Assembly: GCA_030220185.1 (NCBI GenBank)
Contig: JASPKZ010001233.1
Coordinates: 620,001-684,000, forward strand
Direction: 5' to 3'
Length of the DNA: 64,000 nucleotides
Source: Diploptera punctata
Lineage: Eukaryota; Arthropoda; Insecta; Blattodea; Blaberidae
A program made the position numbers and the translations under genes. Shown here piece by piece: positions 9,167 to 19,966 of this stretch. The notes under the pieces were generated by a model. It was given only the letters and a program-made list of their open reading frames with translations, was not told the origin of the DNA and ran no database searches. The first letter of the stretch is position 1. Every line of letters starts with the position of its first letter.

Positions 9167-9470
9167 TTATGGGGGCATGCCGTAGCATAATTGGTTAAGG
9201 CAATATACTACAAGCTGGAAGATTTAGGGTTTGAGTCCCAGTGGGGTCAGAATTTTTAAACTGACCCAAATCTTCTGACAGCACCATGTCCCTGAGGTTG
9301 ACTCAGTCTCTAATTAAAATGAGCACTAGATCCTTATTCTGGGGTAAAAGCGGCCGTCACACATGGTTGACAACCTGGCTGACATCAAGTGCTGATTGTC
9401 CAGAAAAGTGGGAGCCGTAAACTCCCACTATCTGAAGGGCCTCCTAAGGTCTGCAGAGGAATTACTTTAC
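9167..9470 (+). mobile_element. SINE-A (copy 2), plus orientation
   Basis: Head GCCGTAGCATAATTGGTTAA with B box GGGTTTGAGTCCC, body TTTTTAAACTGACCCAAATC and GTCCAGAAAAGTGGGAGCC. More diverged than the other two copies. Confidence 0.75.
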
Positions 9471-9524
9471 CACTTTATGTATGACTCATGGATATGGATG
9501 AGGATGGGAGGAATGCCTCCATAA

Positions 9525-9612
9525 ACCGCGGTTCCGTGCTTGAAGAACACGAAATATGAGGTGAGATGTGACTCAGTTTTTTTTATTAATTAAAAACATT
9601 TTAGTGTTTATC
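9525..9612 (+). mobile_element. PLE 3' terminal remnant
   Basis: It shows the characteristic terminal block ATATGAGGTGAGATGTGACT followed by an AT-rich linker and a degenerate tail (AAAACATTTTAGTGTTTATC). The inverted arm was not seen. Confidence 0.5.
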
Positions 9613-9629
9613 TCACATACACTTAAAAT

Positions 9630-9850
9630 ATGTGGTCAGTTTGTCATGCACCCCCAGTTGTTACAGATAGTTTTCTCAACCTGGAGCCACTACTCATTGT
9701 AGCTAACCAAATTCCTCAAATTGCTGGATCAGCACTGGTCCTATATTGGCCAAGATTCCTTGAAAAAATGTCTTCCCTCATGGGGACTCAAACCAGCGCA
9801 AGTCCTGTAGCTCTGCACCAAGGCATCATGCCTGTAAGACAACCAGAAGT
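9630..9850 (-). mobile_element. SINE-B fragment (copy 1)
   Basis: It matches the SINE-B body (CAACCTGGAGCC, TAGCTAACCAAATTCCTCA) and tRNA-like end (GGGACTCAAACCAGCGCAAG, the complement of the B box). It is missing part of the head. Confidence 0.65.
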
Positions 9851-9869
9851 ATAGGATAGGAGGCAGGTA

Positions 9870-10920
9870 TAGGTTCAATTGAAATTAAATATGACTAAAC
9901 ATTTAACATAATTTATTTAAGTTGAATAAATCACAGATTTTACAATTGACATAATTTACAGATTCAAGTTTAATTGAACAAATCCATTAATTTATAACAT
10001 GTAATTGACAAAGGTAGTCATCTGAACTTGGACACAGTGTGTTTGAAATATTGTCATAACATGTCAGTTTTATTCTGACAAACAGGGAAATAGTACACTG
10101 GAATTTCCCATCTGTTTATATTCCTGTCCATCTATTATTTTAACAGAAAATTCTTTGAAGTGTGTGAAATTGTAATTCTTTAAGTCACTTAAATTTAAAC
10201 TTAGTAGGAAGTAACACTATAAGGTATTAAATTTATTTGAGAACTGTATGTCAGATGGGAAATACTCGTATACATTGTGAAATCTATCAGTCCATGTATA
10301 TAATATTGCCCATTGGATCACTTGAAGATTACATTGTTATTTATAGAGTATTGCCAGATTAAAATTTAACAATCATTATTGTACATAAATGGCAGAGATA
10401 TACCTGTTATTCATATACACAATTATAGGCCATTAATAATGCTTTCCAAATACATTTTGGAAACAGTATTCAAAGTGAAATTATAAATTAGTTTAGTTCT
10501 TGGCATGTATCTATATAGTTTATAATATCCATTACAGTAAACTCTCAATAATTTGGGTGCAGATATTTGGTTTGCAGGTTATTCATGCATGATTTCAATA
10601 CAAAAAAAAATTCAATATCTGAATTTATAAAGCTATTCCAAAAGTGTATGTGTGTTTTCTAAAGCCACCTACTGCACTTTTCGTGTTTCAGATTCTGCAC
10701 TATGCAAGTAGATGGCGTTAATGTGGTCTATTTTCAATTTATGCACCACTTTGGCAGACCACTTTATGTAGATTATGTATTCTTGTAATGTGTACAGAGG
10801 AGAATATAGGATGAATGTATGTTTACGTGTTGCAAAAGTTTATATGTGTAAATTTAGGCTATCTACACCACTTGTTTTGCACAAACATGACAAATATGTA
10901 GAGGGATAAGTTTACCATAT
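9870..10920. other. CLYBL intron, nothing recognised
   Basis: AT-rich sequence without recognisable repeats or coding exons in either strand by eye. Confidence 0.5.
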
Positions 10921-10927
10921 GGTTTTT

Positions 10928-11050
10928 TGAAAAGTAAAATTAACGCTTGAACAGGAATTGAACCCTGGACTTCTGACTCTATAGGTCAATTGCAGTCCAT
11001 TACACTATTCATGATCCAATACAACTGCCAATCTTTCTTTCCATTTATAC
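10928..11050 (-). repeat. tRNA-like half-element
   Basis: ATTAACGCTTGAACAGGAAT and TTGAACCCTGGACTTCTGAC resemble one arm of the tRNA-like hairpins at 19168 and 21055. No mirror arm is next to it. Confidence 0.5.
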
Positions 11051-11255
11051 AATTCTTTTACATCCGAAGGCAGATAGCTTGCACTATTAACAACAACCTC
11101 TATTCAAAGTATTTTTAACAAGAATATTTATTAATTTTAAGCAGCAAAGTTAATATTTTGACATAAAAAAATTGCTGTATGGTGTTTCATATGTTTTTGC
11201 TGGTCAGTTTTCAGCTCCTATACAGCAGTTATACATAGTTACTAGAGCAGTTGAA

Positions 11256-11720
11256 ATGGCACAGAAAAGAAAGAAAGAAAAAGTAGTTCTGCCGATAAAA
11301 TGAAAATTGACACTGATAGATAAATTTGAGAAAGGGAACTCATGTAAAGAATTGTAAACAACTTTTATAAGATTCATGATGTGTTCCGTTGAGGTTCAAA
11401 AATTATTCAAAATTAAAGTATAAAATTATGGAATATTCACCTGAAAGGTCCGTCTCCTCAACTTAATTAATTATTTAACTGTAGCGCTTTCGGGACTTGT
11501 CCCATCATCGGCAGAATCCCCGAAAGTGCTACAGTTAAATAATTAATTAAGTTGAGGAGATGGACCTTTCAGGTGAATATTCCATAATTTTATACTTTAA
11601 TTGTAAACAACGTTGAAGGTGAATTGGTCAGAGAGGAGAGTGAGAAAAGTGACAAAGACATGCAAGTCACAGTGCTGTCACGCAATTAGTTGATAATATG
11701 CTGAATTATATGAGATGCTT
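11256..11720 (+). pseudogene. Pogo/Tigger-like transposase N-terminal fragment, split by a PLE palindrome
   Basis: ATG at 11256 begins MAQKRKKEKVVLPIK, a stop, then LTLIDKFEKGNSCKEL, resembling the N-terminal helix-turn-helix of Tigger/Jerky (CENP-B-like) transposases. Sequence resumes after the 13-bp duplication at 11612. Only the first about 40 residues are recognisable, and the catalytic domain is absent. Confidence 0.4.
11350..11611 (-). mobile_element. PLE-type palindrome, minus orientation, 13-bp TSD
   Basis: TSD AATTGTAAACAAC at 11350-11362 and 11599-11611. Arms of about 95 bp (ATAAAATTATGGAATATTCA; AACTTAATTAATTATTTAAC and mirrors) meet near 11505-11515. A diverged tail (minus strand TTGAACCTCAACGGAACAC) is at the left. 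The left arm keeps a hammerhead-like core (11481-11512, minus): CCGATGA, stem GGGAC/GTCCC, GAAA, palindrome GCGC. The first core base pair region is changed (CCGA instead of CUGA). Confidence 0.8.
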
Positions 11721-12399
11721 GCATTTTGAATATAATGGCATTATTGCTGTCAGAAAAAAATTGTGTGGCAATTAGAAATAATATAAACACTATAATAATA
11801 TAAATACTTCACAAAATAGAAAAACCACTGACTATTTCCATAAATAAAGAAAATACAATTAAATGTGTTATGCATACTTATTTTTGATATCAATATTTTA
11901 GTTTCATATTTTCATTTATTCTTGTTTTTCAATTGTTTTGTTCGCCTTATCCCTTTCATTAGCCCAAAAAATTGGGAGTTTATTGTAGTTATCTGCATGT
12001 CAATACTTTTAAAATTTACAAAGACCTAGAAAACCATAATAATACAACATGAAAACAAAGTCCAGAGCAAACTTTAGCTCCCAACAGAATATAATAGTTA
12101 CACCTTAAAAAGTTCCGTACTTAACAGATGAGCATAATGTAAAGAGAGCTGCAAAGAAGATACTACCAAACATTCAGCATGCAACTGTCACTGGGCAGGA
12201 AGTGACTATTCACTGATATTCATTGAAAGAACACAATATTTCACAGAAATTGAAAACAGAATAAACTGAAATAAAGACAAAATATTTTACTCACTTATTA
12301 AGGTAGATGTTAGAAATGTTGTCCCTCCTCATCTATCCATTTCTGATTTTGATTAATATATTCCCAGAAACGCTTTCTGGAGCATGGCTTCTGATTATA

Positions 12400-12665
12400 A
12401 AATTACAATAGGAAATAACATTATGAGGTTCTTCTTAATAAATAGGGTTAGTGTGTTACATCTTATTTCATAAAAGTTGAGTTCTTTTAGGATATGTTTC
12501 AATACACATGTGTACCATCTTCAGTTTATCCAAACTATTTCTGCTTTTGATATTCCATGGATTTTTTTGGATAATTACATCTTTAATATGTCCAGAGTCT
12601 CTGGATTATTATGGTAAACATTTTGTTTGTGTTTCACTCTAGGCAAAATAAAGATTGCAATTACA
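12400..12665 (-). mobile_element. PLE terminus with hammerhead-like core, minus orientation
   Basis: The tail (minus GAACCTCATAATGTTATTTC) is at 12411-12430. Further in, the minus strand reads CTGAAGATGGTACAC, loop, GTGTATT, GAAACATAT (12495-12525). A 7-bp flanking repeat AATTACA (about 12400 and 12665) may be the TSD. No long mirror arm is visible. Confidence 0.55.
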
Positions 12666-12669
12666 TGAT

Positions 12670-13280
12670 AAACCAGCAGAATATTCCAACTATGCTCCAG
12701 AAAATGTTTTAGAATTTATTAATCAACGTCAGAAATGCATAGATCAGGAAGAACCATAATTCCAAAATCTGCCATAAAAAATGAGTAAAATATTTTGTTT
12801 CTATTTCAATTTATTATTTATTTGTGTAATATTATGGTCATATTTTCAACTACTTCCGCAAATTCTTCTAATGAGTCTTGGCAAATGGTCATCCCATGCC
12901 CAATGATGGTCACATGTTGAGTGTGCTAAATGTTTGATAGCGCATTCTTAACAGCTCTTCTGTACTTTAATAATAATAATAATAATAACAACAATGAATA
13001 AATCTGTGGCACAATAACTTTGCAGAACCAAGACTAACTTAACCCTTTAATTCCCAGTATAGTCTCTAAACAAAACAACATTTACAGCTGTTTTATAGTG
13101 TGTGCATTAATCTTTGAAGTACCATTGTTATTGCTGAACAATGATTTTCTTGTACCGAGTTTTATCACAAGGTGTATTTATCTACTTCAGATGTTTCTAA
13201 ACATGATATAAACAAATTATCTCTTTGTCAAAAAAATATATATGTTCTTTTTTGTGTTCAGATTATGAGTGTTTTGAAAA
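12670..13280. other. CLYBL intron, nothing recognised
   Basis: AT-rich; contains an (AAT)n run at about 12971-12987. No exon or repeat family recognised. Confidence 0.5.
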
Positions 13281-13284
13281 ATTC

Positions 13285-13640
13285 TTAGGAAAATTTTTGG
13301 ACTAAAGAGAGACAAACAGAAAGATGAATGGAAAACACTACATTTAGAGAGCTACATGATCTTTATGGGAAACCAGATATAATTAGAACAGTTAAGTCTC
13401 ATAGACTGTGATCAGCAGGACATGTGGGATGAATGGGGAATGAAAGAGAGGCATGGAAACCAGAGGGAAAGCACCAAATAGGTATTCCAAGAATAAGATG
13501 GAAGAAAATATTAACCACTATCTGAGGGAGGTGAATTATACAGGGAATGATTTGAAAATATTAACTCAGGATAGGGATATATGGAGAGCATATGTCTGCT
13601 CGGCCATGAACCTCCAGGTTTGTTAGTGCCAGTGAGGTAA
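13285..13640 (+). pseudogene. LINE-E C-terminal fragment (copy 1)
   Basis: It matches the LINE-E consensus: nucleotide runs for KPDIIRTVKSHRL, RMRWKKILTTI and the end GTGCCAGTGAGGTAATTAG. Strongly mutated. Confidence 0.65.
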
Positions 13641-13873
13641 TTAGTTTTTTGCACGATAGTGTGTTCTGTTGTGCTTACAGCAATGGCAACCATGATTGAA
13701 AGTTCAATTTCCTAAATTTTGGGGTTCTCAACCTATAAATAACTATACTATAATATTACAAATTACCTATCTCGTAAGGGAAGTAAAAGCACTGCCCTTT
13801 ATGTATAGTACGTACAATGTATATAAAAAAATATATCCAAAAGGTAGTGTTAATATACATTATATGAAACAAA

Positions 13874-14142
13874 TAACTACATTTTAATTATATTATTTTT
13901 GGTCTGGACATCTTACCTCAATATTAATGTTGATTTGTTCTTGGACATGTTTCAAAACAATTCTCTGTTTTATCTTCAGCTTTCCCAGACTGAAAGCTGA
14001 AGATAAAACAGAGAATTGTTTTGAAACATGTCCAAGAACAAATCAACATTAATATTGAGGTAAGATGTCCAGACCAAAAATAATATAATTAAAATAACCT
14101 CAAAATATAACTTCCTAAAATTAAATATTAACTACATTTTAA
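13874..14142 (+). mobile_element. PLE-type palindrome with 97-bp perfect arms and 14-bp TSD
   Basis: TSD TAACTACATTTTAA at 13874-13887 and 14129-14142. Arms 13888-13984 and 13992-14088 appear identical in inverse, with a 7-base loop CCAGACT. Complementarity continues 7 bp into the left TSD (13881-13887 with 14089-14095). The tail AACCTCAAAATATAACTTCC is at 14096-14115. Perfect arms suggest recent formation or arm-to-arm correction. Confidence 0.88.
13996..14032 (+). ncRNA. Hammerhead-like core (also mirrored at 13944-13980)
   Basis: CTGAAGA, extra T, stem AAAACA/TGTTTT with a short A-rich loop, GAAA, palindrome ACATGT, then C. Both arms are identical, so a transcript of either strand would carry one sense copy. 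Confidence 0.55.
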
Positions 14143-14144
14143 AT

Positions 14145-15235
14145 GAACTGAACTTTATTTGAAACAACATAGAACAATACATTTGTACTTGCTGCCATTT
14201 TATCCCTGATTGGTGTCACAGTCTGCTGTAGTCTCAACTAAATTATTTTTGGCATTTACCATATAAACATTGGCCAGACTGTTAATGTTCAGTTGTTTAT
14301 AATGAATGCAAATATTTCCAACAAAGATGTTTTACTATTATTTATTATTTTGAAAACACCATCGTGCAAAAAATAATGTACAACACATGTTTGTGAAGTG
14401 CTATACAATTTCTTGGAAATTAAAAACCACTTCCCAACCTTGAATTGTAATATACTATTGTGTTCAGTACTTTGTAATAATATATAAAATATCCATAACA
14501 TTTTTTTCACCTAAATTCATAAATTGGGAGTGAAAGGGAAACCATGATTAGCATGTGACAGTACATAGAGTTACACGATTAACATTACATACATCAATCT
14601 GAATTTCAATTTTCTTAACCAGATGTTGCTACTTATATCAAATAACCACTTTAATTATTCTCAAAAGGCTGAGAAGATCCCATTCTAGACTCTACATTCA
14701 AAGAAAATTTTCAACTGTACAGCAGGGAACCTTTCTTTGAAAGCATCATGAAATCCACTATTGGCTTGCTGGACCTGACATAACTCCACTAGAGCCCAGG
14801 TTAGCTGCAATTTTTAGAATTCATAATAGGCCTTCACAATTACCATGGCTGTACCAAGTTTTCACTGTAATCACCCATTAAGCAATTCCACATTTACCAT
14901 CTCCCATGAATTGGACTTTAGGGCAGATGGCAGAATGATAACCAAAAAACATGTAAACATAAAATAAAACATTATCTTAAAATAGTTATTTCATTATCTT
15001 ATCCCATATAATCAATAGATAAAATAGCAGCTCAAGTTAAGACATTTATGATGCAAGATTAGTAAGGAATGTAATGTAATACACTATCTTTATTCAATAC
15101 TTTTAACATGTACAAAACATCATCTTTTCACGATATGCAATATATGAAACACTCTCTAGGGATGAAGTTAAAAAAAATATTTTGCATCTCTTAGATATAA
15201 AAAAAATATTTAAACAGAATTGCACGAAGAATTGA
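14145..15235. other. CLYBL intron, nothing recognised
   Basis: AT-rich sequence, no recognisable repeat, RNA or exon. Confidence 0.45.
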
Positions 15236-15239
15236 GAAA

Positions 15240-15575
15240 ACTCCAAGCACAACAGACCTAAAAGGCCCTTGACCTACCAGCCGGCTGCTAGCCTCACGAC
15301 CACATGTGTTAATCACAGAGGTAGATGATCATAAGCTAGTGCAGGGGTGACATGTGGTCAGCATGTCGAATCCCCCAGCCCATTATAGCTGGTCTTCTCA
15401 ACCTGGAGCTGCTACATATTGTAGCTACCCAAATGCCTCACAATGCTGGGTGGGCACCGGTCCCATACTGGCCGAAATTCCATGAGAAAATTTCTTCCCC
15501 CATGGAGACTCGAACCAGTGCAGATCCCGTAGCTCTGTGCCAAGGCATCTTATCTTAACCACTCAGCTATGGTGC
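15240..15575 (-). mobile_element. SINE-B (copy 2), near full length
   Basis: tRNA head on the minus strand (TAGCTGAGTGGTTAAG, B box GGTTCGAGTCTCC) and body TCCATGGGGGAAGAAATTTT, GGTAGCTACAATATGTAGC, ending with GATCATCTACCTCTGTG. Best preserved together with 45120-45459. Confidence 0.85.
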
Positions 15576-15589
15576 AGGACGAACTGAGA

Positions 15590-16240
15590 AAACAGTTACT
15601 CAAATTATACTTCTCAACTAATTTTAAATAAGGAGAGTATAGTTTATTATTATCATTATTATTAAAGCTATAAAAAACACATTAGTACAAAATTTTATAA
15701 GGATTTGCATAGTAAAACTATAATTTTCCAGGCCAGCCAAGTGTCAATGCCTATCAGCTTCTTTATAGAAATAAGATATATGTCAGTCTCTTTTAGATTA
15801 ATGCACTACTCTCCTTCCCAAAGTTTTTGACTCTAAGTCCTTGTTTTGAACAATAGATGACACAGTTGAATTGATGCACACAGTTGTTGCTAAAGTGCAC
15901 TCAAAAATAGAATCAAATATGTGCTTTGTGATGGCCATTTTTAATGTAAGAGAGAAAATGAATAGAACCCTCACTCTCTTCTCTTTATGAGAGAAAATGT
16001 TATGAACAAAACTTTAATGAGCAAGCTTTAAGTGTCTGACACTGCAATGAAAGTAAATGTCACAAATAAACTGACTTCTTCTCTTGAGTTACCATTTTAA
16101 ACATCTATCAAGTTCAGTAACAGCCATTTTATTGTTGGCTTCTATAGATACAAATATCAACTTCTGCTAGATTTGAAACTTGCCAGACCTGCATTTTCAT
16201 AAGAGTATGAAATATTCTTAATTAGAGTTAACTCTCAGAT
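15590..16240. other. CLYBL intron, nothing recognised
   Basis: AT-rich. Scattered short AGAGAAAATG repeats but no structured element. Confidence 0.4.
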
Positions 16241-16544
16241 ATCTAAGATAAGAAACTAACTCACTGGCACTATCGAACCCATAGGTTCATGACCATGCAG
16301 ACATAAGTTCTCTATACATCCCTATCCTGAGCTAATGTTTTCCATTCATTCCCTGTATAATCAACTTCCCTCAAATCATGTTTAATGTTATTGTACCATC
16401 TCATTCTTGGCCTGCCTACTGGGCATTTTTCCCTCTGGTTTCTCTACAAGGAGTTTCTATGCCCCTCTTTAATTCCCCATTCATGCCACATGTCCTGCCC
16501 ATCGCAGACTAACTGTTCTTATTAAGATTTAAATTAAATTTCTT

Positions 16545-16830
16545 TATACCTCACCTCCTACCCAGTTTTAATTATACCGGTTTCAAAACCTAGGTGGTTT
16601 CATCTTCAGTAATATCGTGAATGATGTTATATCATTCAGGAGAACTGCTTCTTACTCAATCTAATTTCTCCTGAACAACAAAACATCGGTCGAGATATCA
16701 CTGAAGATGAAATCACTAGGTTTGAAACTGATATAATTATAAGACTGGATAAGAGGTGAGGTATAAAGAAATTTAATTTCAATCTTAAATTAAACCTCAT
16801 AGTGATTTTTCCTATAAAAGTTCAATGTTG
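16545..16830 (+). mobile_element. PLE-type palindrome within LINE-E
   Basis: Left arm about 16548-16650, right arm about 16680-16770 (TTTATACCTCACCTCCTACC and mirror), tail AAACCTCATAGTGATTTTTC at 16793-16812 followed by CTATAAAAGTTCAAT. Both arms have CTGAAGATGAAA with a stem against GGTTT, then GAAAC; the left arm keeps the palindrome ACCGGT. No clean TSD because flanking LINE sequence is damaged. Confidence 0.75.
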
Positions 16831-16867
16831 TGTTTATCTGGTTTCCCATAAAGATCTGTTATGTAGT

Positions 16868-17214
16868 CTTCTCCATAATCCATCCATCTATAGTAATTCT
16901 GCCCGAAGGCAGGTCCTTCACTGCAATCATAGCATTTTCATGCTATGCTTGCAGCTTTACTAGGGAATTGTGTAGGTGTGGTAGCTTCCCGTTGCTTTCC
17001 ACACCGGTGAAGGATGATGATGATAATGATAAGGATGATGGCCATATGATTTTGGGGACCGTTTGGGCCTTAAAGTTTTCCTGACATTTGTCTTACAGGT
17101 GAGGAAAAACCCCAAAAAAAAACCTCACCCAGAAAAACTGCCCCGACCGGGGATTGAACCCGTGACAAGGCAGCACGCTACCTCGAGACCACAGTGGTGG
17201 ACCTTCTCCATAAT
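16868..17214 (-). mobile_element. SINE-C (copy 1) with 12-bp TSD
   Basis: TSD CTTCTCCATAAT at 16868-16879 and 17203-17214. Minus-strand tRNA head with A-box-like GAGGTAGCGTGCTGCCTTG and B box GGGTTCAATCCCC, then a body (CTGGGTGAGGTTTTTTTTTG, CCACACCTACACAATTCCC). It supplies the empty-site sequence for the mini-insertion at 18104. Confidence 0.85.
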
Positions 17215-17843
17215 AAGGAACAAATTTAATAAACATGTATACAACTAGAGAGTAATTAAAATGTTATGGTACAATAGACTAAAAAATAGTTTTTATTCAT
17301 TTAGGGTTATAGAGGTTGAAATAATTTTTTTTCTAAGTAAAATAGCAGTAAAATTATTATATAAAAATGCTTTTTTCTATTACTTGAAAGATTGTAAAAT
17401 AGCCATCTCATAACTTAGGAATAATTACAAACAGAAATGAGATGCACAAAGAAATTAAACATATGCTTAATTCTGGAAATGCAAACTATTATACATTATA
17501 AGGACTCTTGTCATCCCAACTTCTCTCAGAAATCATTAAACTGAAATATATAGAACTGTTATTCTCTGTTATTTGGATGCGAAACAATGGACTCTTACTT
17601 TAAGGGAGGAGAAAAGATTACGAGTATTTGAGAATGAAGTTATTAGGAAAATGAGTTTTATTCTTGCTTATATTATTTACTTTAAAGAATGTTTATATGC
17701 CAGACTTTTCTTATTTAATATAATCTTGAGGATTATTAAAGAAGTTTTGCAGTGGAGGGTATTCATTATTAATTCAAAGTTTGGACTAAAGAAATGATCA
17801 GATGAACAGACAGAGAATGGAGAAGATTATTTAAAGTGAACTT

Positions 17844-18242
17844 TATGATCTTTGTCCGTCGCTGTGGTATCGAGGTAGCGTGCTGCCTTGTCATGCAGCG
17901 GGCCCGGGTTTGATCCCCGGTCAGGACAAGCTTCCTGGGTGAGGTTTTTTCGGGGTTTTTCTTCATCTGTAAGACAAATGTCAGGAAGCTTAGGGCCCAA
18001 CGGTCCTCGAAAATCATCCTTATCATTATCGCCATCCTTCACCGGTGTGGGAAGCAACAGGAAGCTACCACACCTATAATTCCCTAATAAAGCTGCAAAG
18101 CATATTAATAAATAATTAAGAACCTCATAATGTGTTTCCCAATTTTAACTTTGAACTGCAAAGCATAGCATGAAAATGCTATGATTGCAGTGAAAGACTT
18201 GCCCTCAGGCAGAATTACTATGGATGGATGGATATGATCTTT
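17844..18242 (+). mobile_element. SINE-C (copy 2) with 10-bp TSD
   Basis: TSD TATGATCTTT at 17844-17853 and 18233-18242. Head GGTATCGAGGTAGCGTGCTG with B box GGGTTTGATCCCC, body CTGGGTGAGGTTTTTTCGGG and CCACACCTATAATTCCC. Its 3' half is split by a 52-bp PLE-tail insertion (18104-18155). Removing the SINE restores continuous LINE-E. Confidence 0.88.
18093..18166 (+). mobile_element. Minimal PLE-tail insertion (52 bp) with 11-bp TSD
   Basis: TSD CTGCAAAGCAT at 18093-18103 and 18156-18166. The insert consists only of a short AT stretch and the shared tail (GAACCTCATAATGTGTTTCC). The paralogous SINE-C at 16880-17202 has the uninterrupted site. It shows that the tail is the constant end and that hairpin arms can be missing, as in 5' truncation. 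Confidence 0.85.
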
Positions 18243-18549
18243 ATGCGAAACTGGATATAATAAGAATAGTTAAGTCTTATAGACTGCAATGGACAGGACA
18301 TGTGGCACGAATGGGGGAATGAAAGAGGGGCTTGAAAACTCCTTATAGGTAAACCAGAAGAAATGCACCCAGTAGGTAGGCCAAGAATAAGATGGGAGAT
18401 TAACATTAACCATGATTTGAGGGAAGTAAATTAATTATTGGAAAGCATTAGCTCAGGATAGGGATGTATGGAGAGCTTACATCTACACAGCAATTAAATC
18501 TTTGGTTTTGATAGTGCCAGTGAGTTAGTCATAACTTAGATATCAGAAA

Positions 18550-19160
18550 CAATACAGTTTTCTCTTGTTATCCCTGAATATCAATACCCACTTTCTGTCT
18601 AACCCTTTTTCTTTTGCATTTTCCATAATTTTTATATCTGAATTGAATTTTCTTCAATAAACTCGGCTATGAACAACTATATCAAATTTTTAAATTGAAT
18701 ATGTTAAATCATATCAACTGATGACTCTTCTTAATTTATTGTATCACATTGCCAATAAAAATATTAATAAATCATTTCATATTTATTCAAAATGTTTTAA
18801 TAAATGTGAGATTGTTTCATTAATCATTATGTAATCAACATTAATAATTTTAACGTATAGGAAGTACCTTTATCTACTCTACTTGAAAAAAATTAAGTTT
18901 AGCTTTTGGTTTTTATCACACTATTATGGAAGCTTTCTTTTGTATGGATGACATGCTATAAGAAAGCTGTAATACCATATTTACCAAAAAATAAGCTGCA
19001 CTTTTGTTCCACATTTAAACTATAAAAAGTATGATTGCAGTTTGTATACACTAACTTTGTTTTTTTACACATCTTTGCTGTTAAAAATTATGCTCATTTG
19101 CAACAATCTGATAAAATCTTTGATGTTTTTATTTGAATTAACATTTTTCAATCCTGGATT
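18550..19160. other. CLYBL intron, nothing recognised
   Basis: AT-rich, no recognisable feature. Confidence 0.45.
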
Positions 19161-19164
19161 GAAT

Positions 19165-19605
19165 CTTAATTTATGAAAGAAAAATTAACGCTTGGGCCGG
19201 GATTTCAATCCTGGACCTCTCCGTACGACTGTGCTGTCCATTTATACTTGAATTGTATAAGTTAAAAGAAATGTTAATGTTTGTATCATTAATGAATTAG
19301 TTGGAGAAAATGCTTTAACATCTCATCTCATAAAGTTGAGTGTCTTCACAATACCGGTTTCAAAAGTATAGTATTACTTCCATCTTAAGTCAAATTCCAA
19401 GATGTTAAAAGTATTTTCTCCAACTCATTCATTAATGTAAATACCTCATAGTGTTTCCTCCCACTGTAATTTTAATTAAGTTTGTATCATTTAAATAGTG
19501 TAATGGACATCACACTCGTACGGAGAACAAGAGGTCCAGGTTTCAAATTTTGATTCAAGAATTAACTTTCCTTTCTTAAATTAAATCCTATAAAAGTTCA
19601 ATACA
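19165..19605 (+). mobile_element. tRNA-like palindrome with PLE-like tail, interrupted by a PLE palindrome
   Basis: Left arm 19168-19235 (GAAAAATTAACGCTTGGGCC; GTCCATTTA) mirrors about 19500-19575 (TAATGGACATCACAC; CGTACGGAGAACAAGAGGTC). Downstream, 19578-19604 reads TAAATTAAATCCTATAAAAG then TTCAATAC, close to the tail end at 16785-16830. Suggests the tRNA-like hairpins use a PLE-type end. Confidence 0.65.
19279..19491 (+). mobile_element. PLE-type palindrome with 12-bp TSD
   Basis: TSD GTTTGTATCATT at 19279-19290 and 19480-19491. Insert 19291-19479. Outer arms TAGTTGGAGAAAATGCTTT and mirror; tail ATACCTCATAGTGTTTCCTC. A degenerate hammerhead core (CTTAAGA, GAAACCGGT) is on the minus strand. 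Arm complementarity runs 4 bp into the TSD. Confidence 0.8.
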
Positions 19606-19966
19606 CCTAGTGTCTGTAACCAAAACTGGTGGCACTTTATCACACAATAATCTAACATTTTTACCAGTATTTAGGCATTAACACTGTTTCATTAGTATCT
19701 AATCCAGTTCTGTTTCAGTAAAATGTTTATAATATTTGTTCTTCTCTCAGTCTGGGTGTGGCTTCTATTTTTTTTTTCTCAGACATTAAGAATGTGGTTT
19801 ACAACTGAGAACAGCCTTACTTTTGGGCCAGTACAGTATTAACTAGGATAAATAACCAAGTAAATTTTTTGTAAAAATATTTTTTATTCATTATGTATAA
19901 CATGTGCATTCACAGATAGACAAAATATTTGTTAGTTACTAAAGTAAACTTTTTTTCTTTCTCCAG

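Larger units (their letters stand above)
16250..17225 (-). pseudogene. LINE-E fragment (copy 2), split by a PLE palindrome and a SINE-C
   Basis: Minus-strand LINE-E C-terminus starts at CACTGGCACTATCGAACC (16261-16278) and runs to about 16545. It resumes at 16836 (CTGGTTTCCCATAAAGATCT) and continues after the SINE-C at 17203. Colinear with the copy at 57598-57964. Confidence 0.7.
17290..18540 (+). pseudogene. LINE-E fragment (copy 3), split by SINE-C
   Basis: RT-thumb and C-terminal nucleotide sequence matching 33538-34376 (TTTTTCTAAGTAAAATAGC, then QWTLTLREEKRLRVFENEVI at 17585-17645), then 17800-17853 and 18243-18540 (LQWTGHVARM-like, then GTGCCAGTGAGTTAGTC). Several frameshifts. Confidence 0.7.

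Noticed and set aside
17827..18079. Overlapping frames on both strands with DRGSNPGPL-type peptides
   Set aside because: They translate the SINE-C tRNA head and body, which is bounded by a 10-bp TSD; not a gene.
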